Part shown: one piece after another, positions 11,690-24,100 of the stretch
How positions within the stretch are numbered: position 1 is the first letter of the stretch
Layout: each line of letters begins with the position of its first letter
NCBI GenBank assembly: GCA_009617715.1
Contig: VTFK01000332.1
Span: 496,001-560,000 of the forward strand
Direction: 5' to 3'
Origin: Plectrocnemia conspersa
Taxonomy: Eukaryota > Arthropoda > Insecta > Trichoptera > Polycentropodidae
Length of the DNA: 64,000 bases
The notes under the pieces: model-generated
What the model was told of the DNA's origin: nothing
Seen by the model: only the letters and a program-made list of their open reading frames with translations
Databases searched by the model: none
Position numbers and translations under genes: made by a program

Positions 11690-12510
11690 AGTCTTCCGTA
11701 TATGTTAGTATAGTACTGACCCTAGTACACTGCTCTGAGGTACTCCAGTTTATTGGACAGACGGAGGAGTTTTGCCAATAAATATCTATCGCTCATATAT
11801 AGTGTGAGATAGTGCTTTTTTGATTTTATGTATAAATCCCATATGCCACACTTTGTCAAATCTTGACTTATATTAACCGTTTGTATGCCACAGACGCCAT
11901 ACTAAGCTCTATGGCCTATAAATAAAATATAAATAACCATATATAGAAAAAAGTTTAAAATTGTAACCACTCTATAGAACTCATAAAATGGCATGGCTTT
12001 GAATTTTTAATAATAATGGCTGGCATTACGGTCGTATATTAAGCCAAGGTACTTTGGCACGTAAAGGGTTAAGGAAAGAAGCAGAGCAATATTTCCTCTC
12101 TTGTAGATTTTTATTAATCTGTGCATTTGTCCAATTTTCTCGTGGTTTAAGATTATCTCTCGTTTCAGTAGTATTGGATTTATTCTATAATATAATACAT
12201 AACAGTAGCTTCGCAAAAAATTTTTATAAAATAGGCAAAAGACTAATTGGCATGTTAGATGTCACGTCTCCTGAGTTCTTTCCTGGTTTTAGAATAACTT
12301 ATGCCATTTTCCATTGTGTTGGAAAATGTTTGTTATTATTTATATTGCCTCTTTCGGTAGTTTTTTTAACACATTTATTATTATATTATGTAATTGATTT
12401 ATTAGGCTATTTTTATTTAAGAAATTATCTCGTCTTATTTTTATTTTCTTCAAAGAAGATTTGGGCTTCTAAATATTTTTTCTCCTTAATTTTTTATATA
12501 AAATACTAGA
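11690..12510 (-). pseudogene. Degenerate jockey-like LINE reverse transcriptase, interrupted by a MITE
   Basis: Read on the minus strand, recognisable reverse-transcriptase segments appear in family order. They are FPTQWKMA, a stop, VILKPGKNSGDV..PISLLPIL (about 12325-12230), a KFFAKLLL segment, NHEKIGQMHRLIK (about 12140), FDKVWHMGFIHKIKKALS (about 11860-11815) and GVPQSSVLGSVLY (about 11745-11700). These correspond to the conserved order of non-LTR reverse transcriptases (KPGKDP..YRPISLLP, FDKVWH, GVPQGSVLGP). Several stops and frameshifts make it a dead copy. The insertion at 11877-12068 splits it just upstream of FDKVWH. The 151-codon plus-strand frame at 12054-12509 is its antisense shadow. 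Confidence 0.8.
11877..12068. mobile_element. Short piggyBac-like MITE nested in the LINE
   Basis: The element is flanked by TTAA at 11873-11876 and 12069-12072. Its ends are imperfect inverted repeats: left CCGTTTGTATGCCACAGA, right (reverse complement) CCCTTTACGTGCCAAAGT. TTAA target duplication and CCCTTT ends are typical of piggyBac-like elements. At 192 bp it has no coding capacity. It interrupts the minus-strand LINE between the QMHRLIK and FDKVWH segments, so it inserted after the LINE. Confidence 0.75.
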
Positions 12511-12519
12511 AATGGGTCT

Positions 12520-15000
12520 AAAATTTTTATTTGGTTATGAGAATGCGATGGTTTTTTTTAAATATTTTTTGCCCATTTCAATGGGTGATTTTTTGTTACT
12601 TTCCAGAGAAAATAACTTGAGTTGCAGTAATTTTTTTTAATAGTTTTGTAGTGATTAATTTTTTTTTGTCGCTTAAAATTTGCTTTAACTATTTCGTTGC
12701 TTTATTTTATTAATGCCTTAAATGTATTTATTTAATAGTAAAATTTGTAGCTATAGTTTTTTGAACAATATGTATTTTTTTAAGCAATCAGTGCTATTTT
12801 ATATTTTTTTAGGATATTTCGAATATTTCTATTCCTACTTAGATTTTTTAAAATACATCTGCTTTTAATGAAAAATATTTAAATATTTAGCATTACATTT
12901 TTTTACAGCTCTTATTTTGAGCCAGAAATTTATATTGGTTGAGTATGTTGAGTACTACAATATGTAAAAATAAAGCACATTTAATAAAAATATATTTCAA
13001 TCAAGCTTATTTTTGGTATTTTGTATTTTTTAGCTAAGGCTATATGTATATATTTTAAAATGCAATGTTAGGTAGCAATAAATTTTAATATAAGCAGAGA
13101 AATATTTTATTGTAAAAAAATATTTAAGCGTAGTCTTTGTTCTGTGAGTATTGACTTTATTTAATTTAAATATTTATTTTATACGCAGTAATCAAAATCA
13201 TGAGAGGAAATGACCCAGCCATTGATAAAATTTGTTTAAATATAAAATCAGGCATTTATTTCTAATGATAAATAAATAAACGTCCGTAATAAAAATTCTG
13301 ATTTATGATAACGATACATTAAAAAAATGTTTCGGACTGTTTGATTTAATCAAATGTGTTTCATATTTGCATATATTATTATTAATTTTAGATTAGCATA
13401 ATAAGCTATTTATTAAAATTTTGAACCATAAAATTATCGATCTATAACGCACCAATCGGTTTAGTGTGGAATATAAAATTTCCATAAATTAACTCGGTAT
13501 CAAAAAATACACGTTACAAGTTAAAATGCGACATTTTTTATACTGTTTCATATCGCTAATCCGAACATATAATATGAACAGTGCTTATGTAAAAAAATCA
13601 ATCCTTAATAATTGCGACCCGTCATGCGATACATGAAATTGTGTCCGATAATGAATGAAAAAAAAATCGGAAATTTCAAACAATTCAATGTGTTGTACGG
13701 AATTGGTTCGATATTTTTTATTTCACCCCCAACAATAAGGGTGGGTCGAATAATTGCTGTTTAATCAAGCGACCCTGAACCAAAATAAGGCACGAATTAT
13801 ATTTTTCAAGTCACAAATTTAAATAATTCAAAGTCGTTAACGGCGAAAGCCTTGGGAAAGAATTATGGAGTTGAAAACTCTAATCTGAAAATTTATACCG
13901 CTTTATTCAACAGTTAGATTTAATAATTTAATTTATTAATGCAGTCAAAAAATCAGGACTAACGATTATTTTATAACTTAAAAATATTAGGATATTTTAT
14001 AAATATATTATTTTGAGATTAAGTAAAAACTCTGACTGACAGCCATGATTTATATGGATGCGTAACGTTGAGCGATTTGTGGAATTCTATTGCGTTGATT
14101 GATGGCATTGACATATCTAAGATAATTTGTCTACACTAGACTAAAAATAATATTATTAATAAATTAAATTAAATTAAAATATATATATATCAAATTAATC
14201 CAACAGCAAAAAAATGTGTTTGTTAAAGCACGCTAATCTAATCGCTTATATCAATCTGTAATATGTTCAATTATAATATATTTTCATTAATTATTACGAC
14301 CACAATTACAAAAAAAATGTAATTTATAATCCAGTTTTACGATAAATATGTCACACAGATCTTACACTATAATTTATTCTATAGCTTCTAGTTTAATACT
14401 GTCGACAGCTTTTCATATAATGGTTATAAAAAGTTGATATGTTATATAAGTATATTATATATAAGTTATATCTTGTCAAGCTGTCAATAAATAATCATTA
14501 ATCAATATCAATGACTATTTTATAATTGATTAATTGTCGGTGTTACTGTAAGGTCTTTGATTAAAAGTATAATAAAAAAGCTGACTACTGATACTATTCA
14601 AAGCTTTTATTGTAATGATAAACTTACAATCGAGCTTTAATATACTACAATAGATTAAACATTGTTTTAAAATTATACTGAGAAATGATTATGTATTATA
14701 TGACATTATATCAGTGTAGAGCAATCCAGATAATTTGCTATAGTTTAGAACATTATTGAGTAAATAGTCTAGAATTTAAAAACATGACGTTGGGGTTAAT
14801 CGAAATAAGTGTCTGAGAATTCTAGTTTTTGCAAATCATTTTAAACTAATATTTGACTAACGTTTAACAAATTTATTCAATCCAATTAGGACGCATAGTC
14901 AATCTCAGTTACGCATTTTTAATTTGGCGCATACATCGTAACATTTTTTAAGTATTCTTTTAAGTTAATAAATAATGTTTATTAAAGTATTTTAATGAAA
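12520..15000. other. AT-rich intron 1 sequence
   Basis: Long AT-rich stretch with no supported gene. A mildly GC-richer patch at about 13600-13880, around a CACCCCCAACAATAAGGGTGGGTC motif, is the only break in the composition. Confidence 0.4.
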
Positions 15001-15725
15001 GGCGGTTCGTCCATATATGCTGCGGAACAGTAGCCCTTTCATGTTATTTTTATCTAATATAATATCTTATTTAGTACAAATTTTAGTTCTCTCAAAGATA
15101 TTTTTTACAATTTTGCAAATTTTATTGCTGCAGCCTCTCCCTATAATATTCGTAAATTTGAACTCCGGGTCAGTATATAATAGTAAAAATTACCCGGAAC
15201 CGAACCGGGTAACCGGTTCATTTATAAAAAAAATATCCGAGAACGGGTAATGAATTTGCGCGGATATTGAGATGCTCTAGTTCCTAGCTTATGTTTTACG
15301 TACTTATATGGCGATTTCTACTTCTGGGGGTTCTCATATCACGCATTGTTTAAATACTAATATTTTTTCACGTGTTTATTTGTAAAGCGCTTGTTTGCTT
15401 TTTTAATGCGGAATTATACAGGACATATTTAGTGTTACTAAAATAGTATTTGATTAATAATTACATCTTTAAATTATTAGCAATTAAATAAATACATTGA
15501 TTCGTGTAAAATATATTTTATAGGGTTAGTTGTGTTTAATAAGACATATATTAACAATGGCTTTAAACGTTCATCAAAGATTATTTATTTTTTGTCAACG
15601 ATATTTATTTTCTTTAACATTGATTTTTTCATAAATTACTTTAGGATCTTTCAACAAAAAATAGATTTTCGTACTTCTTTTATTATTATTATAAACTATT
15701 ATACTTACTTTAAGGTTTGGTAATC

Positions 15726-16040
15726 CTAAGGGGGTGTGACTTTGCAGTCAGTAAGACGCAGGTGAAAACTAGTAAAAATTTTGTCGTTATTCTCCGAGCG
15801 GTGGCGGAGAAGCTGGCGGAGGGATAATGTCAGTGGAAGATCCTCAGAGTTCTGATTAATGTTGAAGCGACAGTATAGTGGGGGTTGATCCCTCTCTGCT
15901 GCGGTGCTCGTATGGTGAAGTCCTTCCAAAAAAGTGAGCGTCCATGACCGTATGTATGCCTGGTCCTCATTGGAGAGCAATCTTATATATTCAGAGTTGC
16001 AAAGCTTGCTGACTAATCGCAATATAATATATATTGTAGC
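15726..16040 (-). mobile_element. Repeat element, minus-strand copy (solo LTR-like), partner at 56.1 kb
   Basis: The minus strand shares an order of blocks with 56085-56465: GCGATTAGTCAGCAAGCTTT, GAGGACCAGG, GCCAGCTTCTCCGCCACCG, then CTGACTGCAAAGTCAC and a closing TAGGATTACCAAAC. The same landmarks in the plus copy are GCGATTGATCAGCAAGCTTT, GCCAGCTTCTCTACCATCG, CTGGCTGCGAAGTCAT and TAGGGTTCACAAAC. Both copies can be read as about 100 codons, but the frames agree only in patches (SKLC and RQLL.HRSE), so coding is doubtful. A solo long terminal repeat is the best guess. Confidence 0.5.
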
Positions 16041-16140
16041 CTTGCGGTGCTTTTTGTTTTTTTCTCAACAAAGAAATATTCCGTCAGTGCACCGGAGAAT
16101 TTTTGCGTGTTATTTATGTGGCCCATTTTTCTAGTCGTAA

Positions 16141-17768
16141 CGAGGGCTTTTGTGTGGTCCCGTCTTTTACACTATCTTTATTGATTAATAATCATTTTTC
16201 GTCACAGGCATTAACGCGAGTTTCAAGAATGAGATCTCCCACATTACTCTATTAATTGCTAAATTTGAAATAGTTTGTAAAAATAAATTAAAAAATCTCT
16301 ACATTTGTACTATAAAACAGAAAATACATCTGACCGTATGTCACAAGAGCTTCTCTCAATCGATGAACAGTAGCGACATGACATTTGCACATGTAAATTT
16401 TTCTGTCATTTCGAGGACATCTATGCCCTTTTTAACTTTTATCAATGTTATTATTTGATGATTGCGTATTGAAGCCGGCTAATAAAGTTTGTAATCTCAT
16501 ACAAAATAATTAAGGTCGATTCATATTATCCAAAGGTGATCGTCTCTCATTATCCTCATGTTACAGTAATATTATTTGATGGTTTATTTACTTTCTTAAT
16601 TTAATATGTAGATTGTTAAGATATCAATAAGTAGATCAGTTTGCATTTTAAAATATGTACGTATAAAAAACTAGTGTTAAAAATATAACTAAGCAAGTTT
16701 TAGGAATCCCTTCGTATATTTTGCTTTATTTTTTTTTATTAGCGTATCTAAAAATACTGCCTCACTCAGTATATCTTCATTATTAACCTATAGTGATAAT
16801 TCTATAATAAATTCTTGGGTGGCAATCTCTAATATATGTAATAACTAGGTGAGTAAATAAATATTTATAAGTGAAACGTCCGACTATCGTTTAGCGTAGA
16901 CGCATCAATCTCTCGTCCGCTTGACGGATGAGACGATAGAGTCATTACCTGGTGTATGTGGAGCAGTACTAATAGTAACAGTAGTAGAACTGGCAGTAGA
17001 CTTCACATCAGCTCATGAAACGACACCGATTGCCTTTTGCTTCAACGCAGACTCTTGTCGCACGTCAACGAGTGCTTCTTTTCAGACCACCAGATATGTT
17101 ATATACACAATATATGGTAGTTGGATCACTTCCACGAAATGACCTAATTCTTTTTATCTCTTGGAGATGTTTTATCACATCAGTTAGAGAACGAAATCGA
17201 TTTCGAAACGGTACTTTATTCAATTTGGGACCTATAGAATCCGGACGGTTCTTTGATGCATGGCAATTTCAGCGGAGATGAAAGATTTATAAAAAAATAA
17301 TATAAAATGCATTCAATGTATTTTTTCCATATCCTTATAATGAAGTTTATAGTATTCGTTCTGTTATACAATATGTCATAACTGGCTTTTCATGTTTAGT
17401 GTAAAATTTTTGGGCATTTTTATTGATAATAAATAGTTTGATTGTACTTCTTGGCTTACGTTTTAGCAAACTGTATATATAATTGAAAATAATATCTTAA
17501 ATAATTTTTCAAAGGTAAAAATTAAATAGAAATAGTTGAACATAATTTAAAAATACCATGAAGTGTTTTTAGTGTTAAAAGTTTTGAATTTGCAATTGAG
17601 CTCGTACATATATTTATATATTCTTTATACTAGATATAACTTTTTGTATAAATTTTTAAGAAGATTTATTAAAAAGCGACCATCTTAAAAAATCCTTCTC
17701 TTCGTAATAATATTTTTGAAATGTCTCTGTAATATTGTAGATTAACGTGACTCTTCTTCTCTTTTGAT
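16141..17768. other. Intron 1 sequence with an unexplained GC-richer patch at 16.9-17.3 kb
   Basis: Mostly AT-rich. At 16900-17280 the composition rises and two overlapping plus-strand frames (16921-17142 and 17015-17281) are open. The second reads SVRERNRFRNGTLFNLG and the like. I recognise neither. A decayed transposon gene is possible. Confidence 0.3.
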
Positions 17769-17770
17769 TA

Positions 17771-18187
17771 CAGTGAAATCTCCCTGTAACGAATATCAAA
17801 ATAACGAATCTGCTATTTGTCCGCAAAAAACTTTAATACAAAATGTTTTCATTGTAACGAAGACTGATTTCAGTATAACGAAATATTTTTCTCCGTATTT
17901 AAGAATGACGTTACAACTTGCCGAAATATTTCTCTGAATTCTGTTTGACTTAGACTTGGCCTGTGGCGGATGTTTGCCGACCCTCAAACTTTTTTTTTAT
18001 ATATTTTTTTTACAAATTTTATTGTGTTCATTACGGCATCATTAAAAGTGGACAAAAAATGATCTGTCAAATCTTATAAGAGGTTATTTTGATGCTTTAG
18101 TAATATGGCAATTAAAAATATATTTTTTTTATCATTTTCCTTACATTCGATTTAACGAATTGAGCTTCGTTATACTGAGATTTCACG
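17771..18187. mobile_element. Pogo/Tigger-like MITE, 417 bp, TA-flanked
   Basis: The left end CAGTGAAATCTCCCTGTAAC and the right end (reverse complement) CGTGAAATCTCAGTATAACG are inverted repeats. Both continue into AACGAAT-like direct motifs. TA dinucleotides flank both sides (17769-17770 and 18188-18189). The CAGTNAAAYCTC terminal pattern is that of pogo/Tigger elements of the Tc1-mariner superfamily. The interior has no intact transposase; a 63-codon minus-strand frame (17796-17987) is not recognisable. Confidence 0.75.
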
Positions 18188-18599
18188 TATTAGGAAATTT
18201 ATATTTTATTACTAACATAAAGATTTGCTTAAAACCTGATTCTTTTATAGTTCTTCGACACGTTCATTCGTTGCCATGCTTTAATCGTTAATTTTATTTT
18301 TGTGATTTTGATTAATCGTTTATTTCTTTTTTTGTAATTTTTTTCTCTAGATTATACTAGTATATATTATTCATTTTATGAATCTGTATTGTTATATACA
18401 CAAATATATAATAAACAATTTTAATAAATATATTCATATAAACGACGAGTAGCTTTAATATTTCATTAGTTCATTTTTAGATTTGGAACTAGCACAGAGA
18501 CGGTTTTCCATATTTTTTTTACATACAAATTGAAAATTGAGAGCGCATACGCACCGTAATGTTGATTTAAAATTATAATTAAAATAATATAATATATTC

Positions 18600-18870
18600 A
18601 AAAGAGGAAGAGTCATTCATTGATTGAAAGCAGGCCATGACGATTCTTTCGGGTCAATCGAATTGCCGATTTTTTCCGACATTATTATTATTATTATGGC
18701 TATATCGCCTGTCAAACCAAATCAGCTACCAATTCTTGCATAATTGGACGATTATCCAAGCCAAGGAGATGCCATTAGATGGTTTATGGAGATAATGATC
18801 GCTATGTAGTATAATATTTCCGTGAGAGTAAGTTGAAAATTGGGACGCGATGAAATTTCACAATTACTTG
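18600..18870. promoter_or_regulatory. GC-elevated island in intron 1
   Basis: Moderately GC-rich, with an ATT microsatellite (about 18683-18697), GGCCATGACGATTC and CCAAGCCAAGGAGATGCC. No repeat partner or frame explains the 18600-18780 part. The stretch near 18830 (GTAAGTTGAAAATTGGGACG) resembles one near 20620 (GTAAGATGGAAATTAGGACG), so the right edge may belong to a dispersed repeat. Confidence 0.25.
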
Positions 18871-18969
18871 TTCATAAATGTTCTGAGTATAGATAAATAA
18901 GTAAATATACTCATTTGTTGTATGTTTGCACAGTAAGAACTTGAATAAGTTCAAAAGCAAGCACATTAG

Positions 18970-19515
18970 AATATTTTCGCAGAAGTCGTTTACACGTAGA
19001 GAGATCTTCGCTTACTCTCAAAAGTGATTCTGAAATCTATACTGATATATAAGAATATTCTTATGGTAAATGAGATTGAGAAAATGACATATTATGGCAT
19101 TTTCCGACACTAAGAAACAGACAGCAGCTCATATCTATAGAGAATCTAAATCACAGAGTGATTTAGATACAAGAATGAATAGTAATCAAATATAGTAATA
19201 TAAAAGTATTTTACAAACTTTTTAGATCAAACTTGAGTATAAGATGAATCTAAATTGTAGATAATGCTGATCATAAAAAACTGGAATAATTGACGGGTCG
19301 TTAAAGTGTAACAAAACAGATCTTTGAAGATTTTTCGTAGACGTCGTTTACGTGTCGATAAAACTCTCATAAGTGTCTTAATAAAAAAACCGTTTGCATA
19401 ATGTGATTTAAAGGAAAAATGACATTTTCCAATACTAAAGAATTTAAATTTTATTTTTCACATGACATTTACGTGTAGAGAGAATCTACACTTTTCAAAA
19501 GTGATTAAAAAATCT
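18970..19515 (+). repeat. Local duplication of a ~350-bp unit
   Basis: GTCGTTTACACGTAGAGAGA (about 18985) and TCGTTTACGTGTCGATAAAA (about 19345) head two similar blocks. Each is followed by a GAAAATGACAT..TTTTCC.ACACTAA-like segment (about 19080 and 19415). A further ACGTGTAGAGAGAATCTACA occurs near 19470. The units are diverged. Confidence 0.55.
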
Positions 19516-19525
19516 TAACTTTTAA

Positions 19526-20085
19526 CCCTTTGAGTAGTGAGTTAATTTAAAGACATTGGTTTGTAACACCTGGGAGTGAGTTATTTTACATATTTTTTCA
19601 TAATTATTTTTTGGTTAGTTATTTATTATTACTTATATTGCATTTATATTTCAAATATAAAAAAATCAGTGTTTCTCAACGTGTAATTGATTTAATTTTT
19701 TTACTGCTTTTTTGTATTAGTGTGTTTTAAAAAAATATTTTAACACTTTTCTAATATTAAATTTTGTCAATTTATTTTACATATATTTTATATATTTTTC
19801 GGCTTTTGTGGATTTTTTTTATATCAATTCAGAGTCTCTTAATATTTTTATATAAAATTAATATAGCATATTTTTTGTTATTCTCATTTTCGTACTCTTT
19901 AATTTATTAGTATTATTTTATATAAAAATCATTTACATCAAAATATTTTTTTTTAAATATTAAATAAATATAATATTTTTTATTTTATATTTATTCAGTT
20001 ATATATGTAAATATATAATTATATGGGGTACCCCAAAACAGTGAAAGATCGATCGCCGTACATGTACGTCGATACCACTCAATGG
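19526..20085 (+). mobile_element. TTAA-flanked nonautonomous element, copy 1, ~560 bp
   Basis: The left end CCCTTTGAGTAGTGAG follows TTAA (19522-19525). The right end reads (reverse complement) CCATTGAGTGGTATCG. Near the right end is CGCCGTACATGTACGTCG, an almost perfect palindrome. About 230 bp at the right end align closely, in reverse orientation, with 30256-30480. TTAA flanks and CCCTTTG-type ends suggest a piggyBac-like MITE; no transposase is present. Confidence 0.65.
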
Positions 20086-20089
20086 TATA

Positions 20090-21440
20090 TAAAATACAAC
20101 TGGAATTTGTAATTGCCGTATTAATGTCATTATTGAATAACAGAAGGAACAGGTTGCACTTTTAAAAATCTCCCGAAGGAATGAAATATCTTTTTGACAA
20201 TCGATAACTCAAATAAATCGTAATCCGACAGTTTTTTTACTAATAAGGCTTTTTAAAACCAGTTTATACGACATCTAGATGTTTTTATGTAGCGTGTATT
20301 ATTATAGTAAAACGAAATTGTCTTACAATATATTTACTAGTTTTATTTCAGTGGCACGCTGAGTGTCCAATACTTTGAATTACCTGTTTTGTGGGACGCC
20401 AATGCATTTGGGTGGCCGACCACTGGTCTAGATGACCACTCTTGCGATTACTAATCAAAGGGAAGAATAACACTAATATTCTGCGTAGGGTAGAACGTAT
20501 TATCTTGCGTTTTAGGACGGATATACTATTTATTTGATAGTCCGTGCAATATTTTGAGTTATTAATGCAATTGGGTAAACGACATCTCTTGCTGTAAAAA
20601 TACTGTACATTCGTTACAGTAAGATGGAAATTAGGACGCGGTAAAATTTTATCGTTGGCACATCTTTGATCAGCTAGTATTTCTGTAGCTTTTGAAATTA
20701 TTTAGTGAGCGCGTGCGATATTATAGGATCGAGTTATTGAAACGAATGACCCGAATACCTATCGTAAATTGTTTATTACTGGAGCTTATTTTCGGAAATG
20801 TACCGCTTCAGAAGCGGAGAACGTTAAGAAAATATTTGAAAACGTGCATTCGCTTTATTGAAGTTTGCCTATTTGCATTACGGAACGGACGATGTTGTAT
20901 ATTTGTTGTTTGTGTGTACAGAAAAAACAAATACAGATTTGTCGATGATGCTTAAATAGTACGAGTACGTAAGTGTTGATGGTTGACGACTTTGAAGTGA
21001 GTGCTACAATGACAAGACACCGAAAAATATCATTATATATGTAAATAAATATTAGCTCAGAGCTTACTGTACATAAAATAAGGCGGTTCATATTGAAAGT
21101 CATATAAAGTATATTGACAACAAAGAACATAAGAAAATTCGTTGTGGTAATAAATGCATTATGTTGACGAATGCTAGGAATATATATTTAGGAACATTTG
21201 AATCTAAAAGGGTGAAACATAGCATTGAAATAAGTATAATGATAGATTTTGATTTTAAAAAGCACTATAGTTTGATATATACTATATTTCTATTTTGCTT
21301 AATATTTCTTATTAAAAGCGTTTTAACTATATGAAAAATATATTCAGAAAATTCTGCTAGGAATTTCACAACACATTGTAAAATAATATAAAGATTATAT
21401 TAACACAATGTGATAACCATTTTAATTGTTAATCAATTAA
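20090..21440. other. Intron 1 sequence, partly GC-richer, no gene called
   Basis: The stretch 20620-20950 has balanced composition and an open frame (20692-20955) that I do not recognise. It begins with a segment resembling 18830. It may be an old transposon remnant. The rest is AT-rich. Confidence 0.3.
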
Positions 21441-21444
21441 AAAC

Positions 21445-21700
21445 TCATTGTTTTGGTTGATTTATATGGCATATGACGAAGTTTGTCATAAGTTATTAAT
21501 AAAACAACTGTCGGAACTTGGTTGCTCGGATGATTTAACTCGGTTTCTCTCGAGTTATTTGAGTGGTCGATTGTCTAAAGAGATAGTCAACCCCGTTAGA
21601 GATTACTTGGACCAGTATTTTTTTTTTAAATGGGTGATTCCCTCGGCGATACTTATTTTTTTCATATTTTTACAATTATGTCGTGTATGTATTAGAACTA
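21445..21700 (+). pseudogene. Fragment of a second non-LTR retrotransposon reverse transcriptase
   Basis: The plus-strand frame reads MAYDEVCHKLLIKQL, SELGCSDDLTRFLSSYLSGR and, further on, WVIPSAILIFFIF. This follows the family pattern AFDxVxHxxLLxKL, GxSDxLxxxLxSYLxxR, GVPQGSILGPLFF. Degeneration is clear: GVPQGS has become WVIPSA and the catalytic YADD block was not found. It is less decayed than the copy at 12 kb and lies on the opposite strand, so it is an independent insertion. Confidence 0.75.
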
Positions 21701-21749
21701 GTTTTTTTATTGTGAAATTCTCGAGACAAATGTCAAATTAAGAATTCTC

Positions 21750-24100
21750 ATTTCTTGAGAGTTTTTATAAAGCATTTTTTATTATATAAAATTAAATTTG
21801 TACGAATATTTTTTTAATAAAGTTTACAACCACTGCCCTTTTAATACCGCTGCATAAGTAAAGGCGAGTTCATGCTTAATTGTAAGCTTTCAATAGGGGT
21901 CTGGAAAATTTTTAACACCTAAACTTGCTTTATTTTTGCTTAAGTAATAAAAGAAGACACTCAGATAATAAACCTTTCCGAAGGTGTCGTGCTAAATATT
22001 TGAAAATATGCATATTCTCTCAGTAGATAAGTGTATTTGAAGGACGATCAATTTTTTTGCGATTTTCTGTTACTCTAACCGGCCGGCGGCTTTATCTTTG
22101 CTTTGGTAATCTAAAAACCCGCTCCGATAAAAATAAATTACGCATGAAAATCGGCAGAATGCAAAACGATTCAGGTCTATTTTTATTTTTTTTAATAACC
22201 CAAAAAGGATTTTTTTATATTGTTTTTGTAAATCAATGTCAAATTAAAAGGAATACATTTGCTTTATCTCAGACAAGTCTAACGGTACCTAGCAGTTCCC
22301 AATAATTATGTTATGTAACAGAGAAATGACCGCGCCGCAGCGGCCTATCAGACACTTTTTTATGATAGGGATGGCTGGCGAAGTGAAAAGTAAAGCAGAA
22401 ATTCTTTTTATTTGTACATTTTTACCCCCATTCTACACAGTCCAAGAACTATAATTTACTTACCATAGGTGTTAAATATTGGCAACAATTAAGTCTAAAT
22501 TATCATATTTAAATTAAAAACTCATTTGAAAAATTTTCGTGAAATGTATGTATTTAAAACAATTTTTTTTATTAGACAATAATGCAATGTTATTTTTTTC
22601 TGGTGCCAATTAAAGTTAGGTTGTACTAGACGCTATAATTAGCATGTGTTGATAGGTGTTTTATTTCACATCAAACTTGATTTATCTATTATTCTTTTAA
22701 GTAAATATTTATGAAAAATTTAAGCTCAAACTAAATATAATTTATTTAAAAAATAAAAAATGGGACTAAAAGGGTTATGCAGTATTCCCGTATTATTTAT
22801 TTTATAATATTTACTTAAACATTTATAATTAAAATTTAAATAATGCTACTTTTAACATGAGTAGAAAGAAATAAATTTACGAGAAATAAATCTTTCGAAA
22901 TTAAATATAATTGCGATATTCTAAAATAAATATTTAATGATATAAATAAATAACATAGCAATCACATATATATATCAATCATCAATCATATTAAATCGGT
23001 TTTTTAAAAAAATATGTCGCTTTAAACAAACAGATTTATAATTTTCAACGCAATCTTTTCTCATAAGGTTCTTTCGGATAATCGTAACTGATAAAAAATA
23101 ATGAGTAATATATTTTATTGATGCTCTGGCCCCTGATATAAAAATTTAGTAGGCATCCAAAAGTGATCGATCTAAGACCATATTTTAGCAAAGACTTAGA
23201 TTTACTTTTTTCAAAGAAAAAAAAATTGGTGCTTATATTTTCGAAAATATTTTTTTTTATAATTAATGAAAGTGTTGGTAATAAAATAATTTGTAATTAA
23301 GATATTTATTATTCTAATATTTTGGTTTTGATAATCAATACACATCATGAATCATGCGAGTCAATTAATTAAAATAATAATAATAATGGTAATACCGGTA
23401 TTTACTGGTTTTATTTCTCGGTACCGGTATTGAAAGTTCCGCTATTATGACGCCTCTGAAATTTCATACCTCCAGTAAGTCTTAATTAGAACGTGGTCTA
23501 TTTTATTTTTAATGGATAACTAATATTAGTAACTCCATTGTGTACATTTTTTTAATAAAATAAAATTAAACAATTTATATAATATTATAAAAACTATGCC
23601 AATCACAAATAAACACATCATCACATCTTAAAAAAGCATAAACGCCCCTCAATTTGCTAACTATAAAATCGCATATTATAACTCAATCATGTTTTCTCTG
23701 CTCACATTATTATTAAGCGTATTATTTTATAAAATCCGCATCGAAAGTTGCTCTAAATTGCTACTGGAGCTATCTTCTTCAGTTAGCTCCCGACCGGTAG
23801 CTCCTTGTCCGACATAATAATACATTCTCAATCATTTATTTTTTACTATAAATAGAATAAAAAATATAATAAGGCGTGTCTGCCGGTAGTCCACGCTTGA
23901 GCGGAGCATCAATCAATGCCGGCGATATAAAAAAATCGATAAAAAATCCGCCTCCATTTTTTTCCTCACTGTCAATGGCCGATACTGTAATTATCTCCTC
24001 GTGTTCCTAATTACGGCACATTTTTTGCCAAACGGTGAATAGTCACTTTCGTTTGAGCAAAAAAATCACTGCGGTGGTAATGGATCGATCACGATTTATG
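21750..24100. other. AT-rich intron 1 sequence with two small motifs
   Basis: Mostly featureless. It includes a trinucleotide run near 23380 followed by TACCGGTATTTACTGG and CGGTACCGGTATTG, and a GC-richer stretch from 23850 with a TAATTA site near 24010. The frame at 22057-22305 is not recognisable. Confidence 0.35.

Noticed and set aside
12054..12509. 151-codon plus-strand open frame
   Set aside because: It is the antisense of the degenerate LINE, which reads with family motifs on the minus strand; its first codons lie in the nested MITE.
20692..20955. 87-codon plus-strand frame ending FVDDA
   Set aside because: The FVDD-like end suggested a polymerase motif, but nothing around it fits a reverse transcriptase order, so it is left unclassified.
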